Below are positions 1-6,630 of a DNA stretch of 11,115 nt, one piece after another. How positions within the stretch are numbered: position 1 is the stretch's first letter; each line of letters begins with the position of its first letter. The stretch is taken from contig JAFGPH010000160.1 in the NCBI GenBank assembly GCA_016926135.1, positions 1 to 11,115 on the forward strand, in the 5' to 3' direction. This stretch comes from Deltaproteobacteria bacterium (GTDB lineage: Bacteria; Desulfobacterota; DSM-4660; Desulfatiglandales; HGW-15). A program made the translations under genes and the position numbers. The notes beneath the pieces are model-generated. The model did not search any database. It had not been told where the DNA came from and was given only the letters and a program-made list of their open reading frames with translations.

Positions 1-449
1 AGGCCCTGCTCGGCGAGGTCTCGCTTGTTGTACTGCAAGACCAGGGGGACCTTGAAGATGCTCATGTTCTGTTCGGCAAGATTCTGCTGAAGGTCCTTGA
101 GGGAGAGAAAGTTGGCCTTTCTCCTCACCTCCAGGCTGTCGGCCACGAAGACCACGGCGTCCACGTTCTTGAGGACGAGCTTTCTCGTGGAGCTGTATTT
201 GGCCTGACCGGGGACCGTATAGAGCTGGACCTTCACTTCGCAGCCCTTGATTTTGCCCAGCCCTATGGGCAGGAAGTCGAAGAAGAGTGTGCGATCTCCC
301 TTGGTGTCGATCGACACCATTTCGCCGGTCGTGTATTTCTTGCCGGCCTTGTGAATGAATTCCAGGTTGGTGGTCTTGCCGCACCGACCCGGACCGTAGT
401 AAACGATCTTGCACTCGATAACCCTGTCTTTTGCGTTGAAAACAGCCAT
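1..449 (-). CDS. mglA: MglA-like small Ras-family GTPase (C-terminus cut by window edge)
   Basis: This is a bacterial small GTPase of the MglA family, cytoplasmic switches that set cell polarity and gliding or type IV pilus motility, usually controlled by a Roadblock-domain GAP (MglB). The visible 149 residues hold a P-loop GPGRCGKT at 19-26, the MglA-type stretch DRTLFFDFLP at 52-61, a TVPGQ switch-II motif at 78-82 in place of Ras DxxGQ, the VFVADS strand near 100-105, and a G4 motif NKRD at 141-144. Family members are about 190-200 residues, so roughly 45 C-terminal residues lie beyond position 1. The start is the ATG at 449-447, which gives the usual short lead before the P-loop; a GGGAA stretch upstream is only a modest ribosome binding site. 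It is the last visible gene of a minus-strand run (kinase, PilZ, TPR-like, GTPase), 84 bp after the TPR-like gene. No MglB gene is visible; one could lie off the left edge. Family assignment is secure; the motility role is inferred. Confidence 0.9.
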   Translation of the reverse strand, partial: MAVFNAKDRVIECKIVYYGPGRCGKTTNLEFIHKAGKKYTTGEMVSIDTKGDRTLFFDFLPIGLGKIKGCEVKVQLYTVPGQAKYSSTRKLVLKNVDAVVFVADSLEVRRKANFLSLKDLQQNLAEQNMSIFKVPLVLQYNKRDLAEQG

Positions 450-533
450 CTTTAAAGTTCCCTGTTCCCCTCCAGGAAATCCTTGGGTCCGATACCCGAA
501 ACCCACATCATCGAAGGCCCTTGAACACCAAAG

Positions 534-1442
534 CTACGCACTGTCGATTACGATGTCCAGTGTGAAATCTCCCCTTTTGGGACCCGAGGAAATGACCGAC
601 TTCCCTTTCACGGTGCCGGTTCCGTTGAAAACGCCCATGACGGAGTAGCACTGGAGATCAGGCAGGCGCATCCCTTCCTTGAATCCGTCCGCCATCTCCC
701 TCTCGCCGGCGGGGATAATTATGCTGACGGCATTCCCCGACTGAAAGGTGACGTCAAGTTCGACGGTTTTTCCCTTCCTGGGACCTGCGGGCACTGTGAC
801 GCAGACCGAGGATATCTCGATGACATCCTCCTCTTTCACTTCCGTTTCGGCCTTTTCCGAAGGGGTTTCGGGAGGAAGAGCGGAAAGTTCAATGCTGAGT
901 CCCTTCTTCTGCAGGGCGCCCTGCAGGTATCCCCTCAGATATTCCAGGTCCGGTCTGGAGAGCGCTTTGACGGATACCCATTGCTCAAACTGGGAGACCG
1001 CCGCCTCGGGGGTGCCGAGGGTGAGGTGACAGCTCAGCAGGTTCGTCGCAGCCGCGCGGGGAAGGATCCCCTGCATGATCAGCCTCTGGAACTCGGCCAC
1101 TGCCCTGTCATACTGCCCGAACTTGGCGAGGGCCACGGCCCCCTCAACGGCCGCCGCATCCTTGTTCTGGGAAAAGGTAAACAGTCTGCTGATGAGTTCC
1201 TGGACCTCTCCCGAAACCTCTTTGACATCGGGGGCAGATTCAATATCCTCCAGGTCCTTTTCCACCCGATCAAGCTTTTTCCTGAGGGCGTCCATGAACT
1301 TCTGATCGCTGGAAAGGCGTTCGTTCCCTTCCACGAACCGGAGGAGATCGGAGTACTTGTCCCTGGACTGCCTGACCAGACCCTGCTTCCTGTAAATTTC
1401 AGCCTCTTTAATCAGGGCCTTCACTTTTTGGCTGTCGGACAT
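534..1442 (-). CDS. TPR-like protein with uncharacterised beta-rich C-terminal domain
   Basis: A 302-residue protein with no signal peptide, so probably cytoplasmic. Residues 1-65 are a helical hairpin resembling one TPR unit followed by a charged coiled-coil-like helix. Residues 95-180 look like two or three degenerate TPR helices (for example KFGQYDRAVAEFQRL at 107-121). Residues 190-208 are an acidic linker. Residues 209-302 are rich in alternating hydrophobics and Gly (VCVTVPAG, VSIIIPAGE, GDFTLDIVI), suggesting a small beta-barrel, perhaps PilZ-like, but I see no RxxxR or DxSxxG motif. The start is the ATG at 1442, preceded by GGAAGAG five bases upstream; the frame stays open upstream to 1508, but that extension is poor in codon character. 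It sits 49 bp after the PilZ gene and 84 bp before the MglA gene, same strand, so probably co-transcribed. TPRs normally mediate protein-protein contacts, so an adaptor between PilZ/c-di-GMP and the GTPase is possible; this is inference. Confidence 0.85.
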   Translation of the reverse strand: MSDSQKVKALIKEAEIYRKQGLVRQSRDKYSDLLRFVEGNERLSSDQKFMDALRKKLDRVEKDLEDIESAPDVKEVSGEVQELISRLFTFSQNKDAAAVEGAVALAKFGQYDRAVAEFQRLIMQGILPRAAATNLLSCHLTLGTPEAAVSQFEQWVSVKALSRPDLEYLRGYLQGALQKKGLSIELSALPPETPSEKAETEVKEEDVIEISSVCVTVPAGPRKGKTVELDVTFQSGNAVSIIIPAGEREMADGFKEGMRLPDLQCYSVMGVFNGTGTVKGKSVISSGPKRGDFTLDIVIDSA

Positions 1443-1491
1443 GATCTCTTCCGTTGTCAAAAGGGTTGAGGAGGGAGGAGACGGAAAGGGG

Positions 1492-1848
1492 TCATGGATT
1501 TTCCGCATCTCCCCTGAAAATGGTGATGTACTGCTTCAAAAAGGCGATCTTTGCGTTATCACTTTCCAGAAATTCCACCCCGGTCTCAAACTTTCCGTCA
1601 TCACGCCTCTTGGAGAAGGCGACCTTTCCCCGGAGCTCCATGATCTCATCTTCCAGGGCAATGGTGAGGGATACGGTCCTGTGTGGTGCAAGGGCGATGT
1701 GGGTTTCCAGCAGAATGCCGCCCTCGCTCACGTTCAGGGTCCGACCCATGCCTTCGCCCACGGCCTGACCCTCGTCGTCGAGGCAGAGGTAGGAGACCAG
1801 ATTGTGAGTCCCTATCCTCGGGTACTTCCTTTTTTCCATATCTCCCAT
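1492..1848 (-). CDS. Single-domain PilZ c-di-GMP receptor protein
   Basis: A 118-residue stand-alone PilZ domain. PilZ proteins bind the second messenger c-di-GMP and pass the signal to motility, exopolysaccharide or regulatory partners. Both ligand motifs are intact: RKYPR (RxxxR) at residues 7-11 and NVSEGG (the [D/N]xSxxG motif) at 39-44. The rest is the expected beta-barrel with a C-terminal helix ending near FLKQYITIF. The start is the ATG at 1848-1846, with AGGTG seven bases upstream; the ATG three codons later is a less likely alternative. The frame is open far upstream (to 2376), but that part runs antiparallel in sense to kinase codons and has no protein-like composition, so it is excluded. 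The gene follows the histidine kinase by 116 bp, with a candidate promoter in that gap, and precedes the TPR-like and MglA-like genes. Confidence 0.92.
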   Translation of the reverse strand: MGDMEKRKYPRIGTHNLVSYLCLDDEGQAVGEGMGRTLNVSEGGILLETHIALAPHRTVSLTIALEDEIMELRGKVAFSKRRDDGKFETGVEFLESDNAKIAFLKQYITIFRGDAENP

Positions 1849-1906
1849 GTTGTTCACCTGAACGATAAGGACGGTCGGATAGGAGGGAAGACCTATCAAG
1901 AAAAGC

Positions 1907-1935
1907 ACTATAAATGAAACTGATCCGCGAATCAA
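1907..1935 (-). promoter_or_regulatory. Candidate sigma70 promoter for the PilZ-TPR-MglA genes
   Basis: On the minus strand, TTGATT (1935-1930) and TATAGT (1912-1907) are separated by 17 bp, matching -35 (4 of 6) and -10 (5 of 6) consensus with ideal spacing. It lies between the kinase stop and the PilZ start and would give a leader of about 50 nt. It would allow the three downstream genes to be expressed apart from the kinase. No convincing rho-independent terminator for the kinase is visible in the same gap, so read-through is also likely. Confidence 0.45.
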
Positions 1936-1964
1936 CCCAAAACAGGGGCCCGGGTAGAGGGTGC

Positions 1965-3461
1965 TCAGGGCGATACCCCTGTGGTCCCGGGGACGGCAGC
2001 GTCCTCCCGGCGGAAAGGTGTCCCGGGCTCTGATTTGGGCAGGGAGACCGTAAACACCAGAGAGTCGAGGTCTTGAGAGAAGGAGAGCACTCCGCCCATG
2101 TCCTTGGTGAGGCGATAGCAGAGGGGCAGGCCAATGCCCCGGCCTCCCTCGGCAAAGGGCATGAAGAAGGAGTCCGGGTTCTGGACAGCAGGCCCGGAGA
2201 AATCGTTCCTGAACGACACGTGGAGTTCCCGTTCGCTCTGAAACGTCCTGAGGGTGAGGGCTCCTCCCTTCTGCAGGTTCTCCATCCCGTTTCGGATGAG
2301 GTTGATGAATATCTGGGCGAGCACATCCGGGTCGGCGTTGATAGGAGGGAGTTCGGAATCCAGGTCCACTACACATTCCACCTGCCTGGCCTCGATTTCA
2401 GGGGAAAGCAGATCCAGGCATTCGGCCAGGATGGTACTGGCCGAACACTGACGCGGGTAGATCTCCACAGGCCTAAGGTAGTTCCTAATCCTGGAAAGGA
2501 TCTTTTCAAGTCGTTCCGACTCCTTCAGGATGATGTTGCACTCCGCCAGATCAGGGTGCCTCTTCTGAAGCCGACGCGCAAAACCGCCAATGCAGACCAG
2601 AGGATTGCGTATCTCGTGGGCGACCTCTGCGGATATGGCGCCGAGGGTCTTGATTTTTTCTTTTTGAATCAATGCCTTTTCAAGAAACACCCGGTCCGAG
2701 ATATCCACGATGAACCCTTCCAACCGCCCACCCTCTTCCGGCCGCATCGGGGGGTCCCCTGGGATCGATTTCAGGATGGTATGGATCTTCCGGCCGTCTC
2801 TGTGAATGAATTGGCATTCCATGGATACGGGTTCCCCTTGGGTGAAGGCCCTCTGGAAGGCCTCCTTGACCTTGACCCGGCTTTTTGCATGTACCACGTC
2901 GAGAATCCACCGGGGACTTGTCAACGCCTCCTCAATGGTATATCCCAGGATCGTGCTGCACGCCTCATTCACGAAATCCAGCCGAAAGTCCGGGTTGAGA
3001 ACGTAAATAAGGAGGGGGATGTTCTGGACGAGCTGATAGTATCGCTGCTCAGCCAGTCTGGCCTTCTCTTTCAGGATCCGTCGTTCCTGGAAACGCTTCA
3101 GGCAGAGCCGGAACTCATTAAGGCTGAACGGCTTGCCGAGGTAGTCGTAGGCGCCGAGTTTGATGGCCTGCACTGCGATCTGCAGCGATCCCTGGCCTGT
3201 AATGAATACCACCTCCATCCGGGGATCCTGCTTCTTGAGTCGGAAAGCCAGATCCAGGCCGCTCATCCCGGGCAGGTGGATGTCGACAAAGGCCAGATCA
3301 AAGGATTCCCGGGATGCAGCGGAGATCGCGTCGGCGGGGTGGACACACGTGACGGGTTCGTATCCCTCCTTGCTAAGGGCCTCGCCAAGGAGGGAACCCA
3401 CGGCAGGGTCGTCGTCAACAACCAGGATTCGTTCTCTAAGGTTGGTTTCCTTGTTTTTCAT
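1965..3461 (-). CDS. Hybrid sensor histidine kinase: REC-PAS-HisKA-HATPase
   Basis: A 498-residue soluble kinase with a receiver domain at the N-terminus. REC spans about 9-125: acidic pocket D16-D17, phospho-acceptor D60 in VDIHLPGMSG, T88 and K110-P111. A short helix (125-140) leads to a PAS domain at about 143-256 with the usual DISDR exit. HisKA follows, with phospho-acceptor H282 in HEIRNPL. The HATPase has an N-box with N387/N391, an FFMPF F-box (432-436) and a GRGIGL G2-like loop (440-445). The G1 box is atypical: NDFSGPA (419-425) where DxGxG is usual. No transmembrane segment is seen, so it reads a cytoplasmic signal or a phosphoryl group received by REC. The chosen start is the ATG at 3461, directly ahead of REC; the frame is open to 3746 but that stretch overlaps the candidate promoter. 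The ribosome binding site is weak (GGA). No stand-alone response regulator is adjacent; the divergent neighbour is a GAF-type sigma54 activator. Confidence 0.93.
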   Translation of the reverse strand: MKNKETNLRERILVVDDDPAVGSLLGEALSKEGYEPVTCVHPADAISAASRESFDLAFVDIHLPGMSGLDLAFRLKKQDPRMEVVFITGQGSLQIAVQAIKLGAYDYLGKPFSLNEFRLCLKRFQERRILKEKARLAEQRYYQLVQNIPLLIYVLNPDFRLDFVNEACSTILGYTIEEALTSPRWILDVVHAKSRVKVKEAFQRAFTQGEPVSMECQFIHRDGRKIHTILKSIPGDPPMRPEEGGRLEGFIVDISDRVFLEKALIQKEKIKTLGAISAEVAHEIRNPLVCIGGFARRLQKRHPDLAECNIILKESERLEKILSRIRNYLRPVEIYPRQCSASTILAECLDLLSPEIEARQVECVVDLDSELPPINADPDVLAQIFINLIRNGMENLQKGGALTLRTFQSERELHVSFRNDFSGPAVQNPDSFFMPFAEGGRGIGLPLCYRLTKDMGGVLSFSQDLDSLVFTVSLPKSEPGTPFRREDAAVPGTTGVSP

Positions 3462-3654
3462 GGGCGGATCCGTAAAGAACCTGGGAACCTGCGTAGTCCG
3501 GGCAGGAACTGGCACCAACCAAGGAGGAGCAGAGAGCCCGATGCGAGGAGATTCGAGACGACGAAGACCGGTCGGGTTTGGGAAGGGCGTCGCAGCGCTG
3601 GAGGGTCCCAGGATCTCCTCTTCTCGGTCTTTACGCCGTGCCAGGCTGACTATC

Positions 3655-3683
3655 ATGATATCAATTTCCGTGACGAAGGTCAA
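3655..3683 (-). promoter_or_regulatory. Candidate sigma70 promoter for the kinase operon
   Basis: On the minus strand, TTGACC (3683-3678) and TATCAT (3660-3655) are separated by exactly 17 bp; each hexamer matches consensus at 5 of 6 positions. Transcription would start near 3648, giving a leader of about 185 nt before the kinase ATG at 3461. This supports that ATG over upstream alternatives in the same frame. Confidence 0.5.
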
Positions 3684-3711
3684 AGAGGGAAGAAAGGATT
3701 TGCCAATCCGT

Positions 3712-3725
3712 CTACATTTTTGTAG
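3712..3725. promoter_or_regulatory. Perfect palindrome CTACA-TTTT-TGTAG, candidate operator
   Basis: A 14-bp perfect dyad in the divergent intergenic region, about 30 bp upstream of the kinase -35 element and about 90 bp before the activator start. It contains the ACA-N4-TGT core that also occurs twice upstream of the sigma54 promoter at 5626-5641. It is therefore a good candidate binding site for the adjacent activator (autoregulation or kinase control). The shared motif is visible; the bound protein is inferred. Confidence 0.5.
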
Positions 3726-3812
3726 CTTGGTGAGAAAACCCGACAAAGAACTCGCGCATCTTCCTGGGAGGAGGATGCCTGGAATGGGAATGTGAAAAGG
3801 AGGTTCAGGCCG

Positions 3813-5354
3813 ATGGCTTCAAAGCAGCGTCCGGGCGAGAGAGACAGAATCGCCTGCCTATATGAGATTACCAAGGCCATTCATGGCACCTTTGACCTGC
3901 GAAAGGCTCTCTACGACGTTCTGGACCTCCTTTCCGGCCACATCGGAATGAACAGAGGTTCCATTACGATCCTCGATCTCGACAGTTCGGAAATCCGGAT
4001 TGAGGTAGCCCACGGCATATCCTCCGGGGCCAAAACCAAGGGGAGATACAAGCTGGGCGAAGGCGTGACAGGGAAGGTGATCGAGTCAGGCCGTCCCATG
4101 GTCATCCCCCATCTCAACGAGGAACCGCTGTTTCTGGACAGGACCGGAGCCAGGAGCCAGGTAGACAAGTCCAAGATTTCGTTTCTCTGCGTACCGATCA
4201 AGGAAGGGCCTCAAATCATCGGAGCCCTCAGTGTAGACCGGCTCTTCGAAGGTCCCACCTCCCTGGAAGAAGACCTTAGGTTCCTGACTATCATCAGCCG
4301 TCTGCTCGCCCAGAAGGTGAGTCTCCTGCATGAGATCGACAAGGAGAGAGAGCAACTCAACGCCGAGAATCTGAGGCTCAGAAGGGAACTCGGCAGGAAG
4401 TACAGCTTCAGCAACATCATCGGGAACAGCCGTAAGATGCAGGAGGTCTTCTATCTCATCACCCAGGTGGCAAAAAGCAACGCCTCGGTACTCCTTCTGG
4501 GGGAGAGCGGGACCGGAAAGGAACTGGTGGCCAACGCCATACATTACAACAGCCTCCGTGCGGGCAATCCTTTCATCAAGGTGAATTGCGCGGCCCTGCC
4601 GGCAAACCTCGTTGAGGCTGAACTCTTTGGGCACGAGAAGGGGGCTTTCACCGGCGCGAATCGCCAGAAAGGGGGGAAGTTCGAGATGGCCCACGGCGGG
4701 ACCATCTTTCTGGACGAGATCGGGTCGCTCGCCCTCGAGAGCCAGGGAAAACTGCTCAGGGTCCTCCAGGAAAGGGAACTGGAGAGACTGGGCGGTACCA
4801 GGACGATCAAGGTGAACGTGCGTCTGATTGCAGCGACCAACCGGGATCTCGCAACGGCCGTGGAGACAGGTTCTTTTCGGGAGGACCTCTTCTATCGTCT
4901 GAACGTGTATCCCATCTATCTCCCCCCCCTGAGAGAGAGGGAGGCGGACATGCTGCTCCTGGCCGACTTCTTTCTGGAGAAATACGCCCACGAATATGGG
5001 AAGAATATCAAAAGGATTTCCACCCCTGCCATAGACGCCCTCGTGCAGTATCACTGGCCGGGGAACGTGCGGGAGCTGGAGAACTGCATCGAGAGGGCCG
5101 TGCTTCTCTGCGATGATCAGGTCATCCACGGTTATCACCTGCCGCCCACGCTCCAGACGGCCGAGCAGACGGGTACCCAGCAGTCCAAGTCCCTGGACGA
5201 GGCAGTGGAGGGGTTTGAGAGGGAACTGCTGATCGATGCCCTAAAGACGAGCCGTGGGAACATGAGGCAAGCGGCCAAGAACCTCAACACCACCGAGCGC
5301 ATATTCGGTTACAAGACAAAGAAGTACCGGATCGACCCGAGGCAGTACCGGTAG
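3813..5354 (+). CDS. Sigma54-dependent transcriptional activator, GAF-AAA+-Fis (NifA-type architecture)
   Basis: A 513-residue bacterial enhancer-binding protein that remodels sigma54-RNA polymerase. Order: GAF sensor domain at about 10-170 (VPIK...IGALSVD at its end), a coiled-coil linker 172-195, AAA+ domain about 198-430, and a Fis-type helix-turn-helix at 462-513. The AAA+ motifs are intact: Walker A GESGTGKE (230-237), sigma54-contacting GAFTGA (277-282), Walker [11 protein letters not shown] (295-304), [14 protein letters not shown] near 355-368, and [10 protein letters not shown] (415-424). There is no receiver domain, so control is probably by a small molecule or protein acting at the GAF domain. 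The layout matches NifA, but the Cys cluster of oxygen-sensitive NifA proteins between AAA+ and HTH is absent, and no nif gene is visible, so I do not name it nifA. The start is the ATG at 3813, nine bases after AGGAGG; a GTG at 3792 lies before that site and is less likely. The next gene downstream has a sigma54 promoter. Confidence 0.95.
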   Translation: MASKQRPGERDRIACLYEITKAIHGTFDLRKALYDVLDLLSGHIGMNRGSITILDLDSSEIRIEVAHGISSGAKTKGRYKLGEGVTGKVIESGRPMVIPHLNEEPLFLDRTGARSQVDKSKISFLCVPIKEGPQIIGALSVDRLFEGPTSLEEDLRFLTIISRLLAQKVSLLHEIDKEREQLNAENLRLRRELGRKYSFSNIIGNSRKMQEVFYLITQVAKSNASVLLLGESGTGKELVANAIHYNSLRAGNPFIKVNCAALPANLVEAELFGHEKGAFTGANRQKGGKFEMAHGGTIFLDEIGSLALESQGKLLRVLQERELERLGGTRTIKVNVRLIAATNRDLATAVETGSFREDLFYRLNVYPIYLPPLREREADMLLLADFFLEKYAHEYGKNIKRISTPAIDALVQYHWPGNVRELENCIERAVLLCDDQVIHGYHLPPTLQTAEQTGTQQSKSLDEAVEGFERELLIDALKTSRGNMRQAAKNLNTTERIFGYKTKKYRIDPRQYR

Positions 5355-5504
5355 GCCGGGACGATCCCCTCTGACCAAACCCTCTTTCCCTCGTTTCCTT
5401 TTTCCCCTTCCGCCAGGAGCCCATGACGACCAACCCTTTCCCGAGGCCCGTCTTCTTCGCAGGAAAAGGGATTTCTCGCAGAGGGGACCGATAACGCGGA
5501 GGAA

Positions 5505-5546
5505 GACATAAATGTAGAAATAGACTCCAGCCGCTACAGATATGTC
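5505..5546. promoter_or_regulatory. Paired ACA-N4-TGT dyads, candidate upstream activating sequences
   Basis: Two 13-bp arms, 5505-5517 (GACATAAATGTAG) and 5534-5546 (CTACAGATATGTC), are inverted copies agreeing at 11 of 13 positions and separated by 16 bp. Each arm is itself an ACA-N4-TGT dyad; their centres (5510.5 and 5540.5) are exactly 30 bp apart, close to three helical turns. They lie about 142 and 112 bp upstream of the predicted transcription start, the normal range for enhancer-binding protein sites. The same core recurs at 3712-3725 in the activator's own promoter region. Confidence 0.55.
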
Positions 5547-5625
5547 CAATGATTGCCCGCCACCCTTTGCCTCCTTCCGGTCAAACCAATAAAATTATCC
5601 ATAAGTTATGAAACCAGAGCGCCAA

Positions 5626-5641
5626 CGGCACAAGTCTTGCC
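5626..5641 (+). promoter_or_regulatory. Sigma54 (-24/-12) promoter
   Basis: The sequence CGGCACAAGTCTTGCC contains GG (5627-5628) and GC (5639-5640) with exactly 10 bp between, with GGCAC and TTGC both intact (consensus TGGCACG-N4-TTGCA). It precedes the outer-membrane protein gene by about 120 bp and follows a sigma54 activator gene. Transcription would start near 5652. Confidence 0.8.
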
Positions 5642-5762
5642 TTAGAGGACATCCGTCCGGTTGCTGGAGGCCGACAGGCCGAGGCAATCGGAAGCGGGCA
5701 TGGCGGCCGAGTGCTACGGCCCATGTGGTCCGCATCCAATCGGTTACAGAAGGAGGCAGAAT

Positions 5763-6554
5763 ATGAGAGGGCTTACGACAGCGTTTCTTGGTGGTTTGTT
5801 GTGTGTTGTGTTTATGGCATTCAATGCTGGAGCGGAAGAGGAAAGGCCGACCGCCTCGGCGACCATGGGTGTCTTCAGCAAATACATATGGCGTGGTTAT
5901 GAACTGAGCGACGACAGCCTTGTGATCCAGCCGTCGATCACGGTGGGATACAAGGGCTTCAGTGTGAACCTCTGGGGCAATCTGGATACGGATTGGGACG
6001 ACCGGGTCCCGGCCACCTCGGACAAAACCGAGTGGACCGAAACGGACATGACGCTGGAGTACGGCCGGGAGTTCGGGCCGGTAAGGCTGGCGGCAGGGTA
6101 CATCTATTATGCCCTGGATGGAATAGACGATTCTCAGGAGGTATACCTGAGCGGCTCATGGAATGTGCTCCTCACGCCAACACTCACGATCTATCGAGAG
6201 GTTTCCCATCTCCCCGGATGGTATTTCAAGTTTGCACTGGGGCATTCCTTTGATCTGGGCAAGGGAATCAGCCTTGATCTGGCAGGCAGCGTGGGATACT
6301 ACTACTCTGACGATGAGGCATTCGTGGAGGTCGACGATTCCCTGAATCCGACCACGGAGAAGTACAGGGCGCTTCACGACGGGAACCTCTCGGTCGGTCT
6401 CAAGATTCCGCTTGCAAAGTATCTGGTTCTGAACCCCACGGTGGCCTATTCCTTCCCCCTGTCGAATAAGGCGGACAACCTGCTCACGTCCACCAGTTTC
6501 AGCGGGGATTCGGATTTCCTCTACGGGGGGATCAACCTCACGTTAACCTTTTAG
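5763..6554 (+). CDS. Outer-membrane beta-barrel protein, TorF/Gcw_chp-like putative porin
   Basis: A 263-residue exported protein. Residues 1-24 form a Sec signal peptide (MRG, hydrophobic core, cleavage after the AGA at about 22-24, then EEE). The mature part alternates polar and hydrophobic or aromatic residues in amphipathic strands (YIWRGYELS, GFSVNLWGNLD, VRLAAGYIYYAL, ISLDLAGSVGYYYS, FLYGGINLTLTF) and ends in Phe, the usual outer-membrane assembly signal. The N-terminal pattern, a strand with SATMGVFSKYIWRGY followed by a second strand ending NLDTD, resembles the TorF/Gcw_chp family of putative porins; the fold class is secure, the family moderately so. The start ATG at 5763 has AGGAGG seven bases upstream and is where the signal peptide begins; an in-frame upstream extension to 5661 is rejected. 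It is expressed from the sigma54 promoter at 5626-5641, so it is probably made only when the neighbouring activator is on. The substrate is unknown. Confidence 0.88.
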   Translation: MRGLTTAFLGGLLCVVFMAFNAGAEEERPTASATMGVFSKYIWRGYELSDDSLVIQPSITVGYKGFSVNLWGNLDTDWDDRVPATSDKTEWTETDMTLEYGREFGPVRLAAGYIYYALDGIDDSQEVYLSGSWNVLLTPTLTIYREVSHLPGWYFKFALGHSFDLGKGISLDLAGSVGYYYSDDEAFVEVDDSLNPTTEKYRALHDGNLSVGLKIPLAKYLVLNPTVAYSFPLSNKADNLLTSTSFSGDSDFLYGGINLTLTF

Positions 6555-6566
6555 ACCTCCGCATCC

Positions 6567-6595
6567 TTGACACACCGTGCGACGTCCTCTATAAA
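6567..6595 (+). promoter_or_regulatory. Near-consensus sigma70 promoter for the PurF paralogue
   Basis: TTGACA (6567-6572, perfect) and TATAAA (6590-6595, 5 of 6) are separated by 17 bp. The element starts 12 bp after the outer-membrane protein stop codon and would give a leader of about 30 nt before the ATG at 6631. It is the strongest sigma70-type promoter in the window. Confidence 0.65.
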
Positions 6596-6630
6596 GATTC
6601 CTCCTGACAAAGACACTCTGGAGGAAGACG

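Larger units (their letters stand above)
3462..3812. other. Divergent promoter region between kinase operon and sigma54 activator
   Basis: A 351-bp gene-free stretch. The half near the kinase is GC-rich, with no gene I can support. The half near the activator holds a candidate minus-strand sigma70 promoter, a short AT-rich patch with TGATATCA (3656-3663), a perfect CTACA-N4-TGTAG palindrome, and the AGGAGG ribosome binding site of the activator at 3798-3803. I found no strong plus-strand promoter for the activator: TTGCCA (3700-3705) has a poor -10 partner (TAGCTT) at 17 bp. Confidence 0.6.
5355..5762. other. 408-bp regulatory region upstream of the outer-membrane protein gene
   Basis: No gene is supported here; a minus-strand open frame at 5241-5549 overlaps the activator and has no ribosome binding site or recognisable product. 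The region holds, in order, a pyrimidine-rich tract after the activator stop, an imperfect inverted repeat (5505-5546), an AT-rich patch with nested small dyads (TTATCCATAA and CATAAGTTATG, 5595-5610), a sigma54 promoter (5626-5641), and a structured leader of about 110 nt ending in AGGAGG. No convincing rho-independent terminator for the activator is seen. Confidence 0.7.

Noticed and set aside
3510..3523. Plus-strand TGGCAC resembling a sigma54 promoter upstream of the activator
   Set aside because: The -12 dinucleotide is GG with no TTGC, and it lies 300 bp from the gene.
3636..3642. Minus-strand TGGCACG resembling a sigma54 -24 element before the kinase
   Set aside because: The -12 position reads AAAG instead of TTGC, so the essential GC is missing at 10-bp spacing.
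2073..3725. Long plus-strand open frame (550 codons) opposite the histidine kinase
   Set aside because: It mirrors kinase codons, has no recognisable domain and no good ribosome binding site; such shadows are common in GC-rich genes.
3701..3728. TTGCCA with TAGCTT as a plus-strand promoter for the activator
   Set aside because: The -10 matches only 3 of 6 consensus bases; too weak to report as a feature.
4086..5138. Minus-strand open frame (350 codons) opposite the sigma54 activator
   Set aside because: Antisense shadow of a clearly real AAA+ gene; no motif or ribosome binding site.
3813..5354. Naming the activator nifA
   Set aside because: Domain order fits NifA, but no nif genes are visible, the Cys cluster is absent and the candidate binding sites differ from TGT-N10-ACA.
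5241..5549. Minus-strand open frame spanning the end of the activator and the intergenic region
   Set aside because: Overlaps real coding sequence, starts with TTG, no ribosome binding site, low-complexity Arg/Gly content; the intergenic part is better explained by the paired operator.
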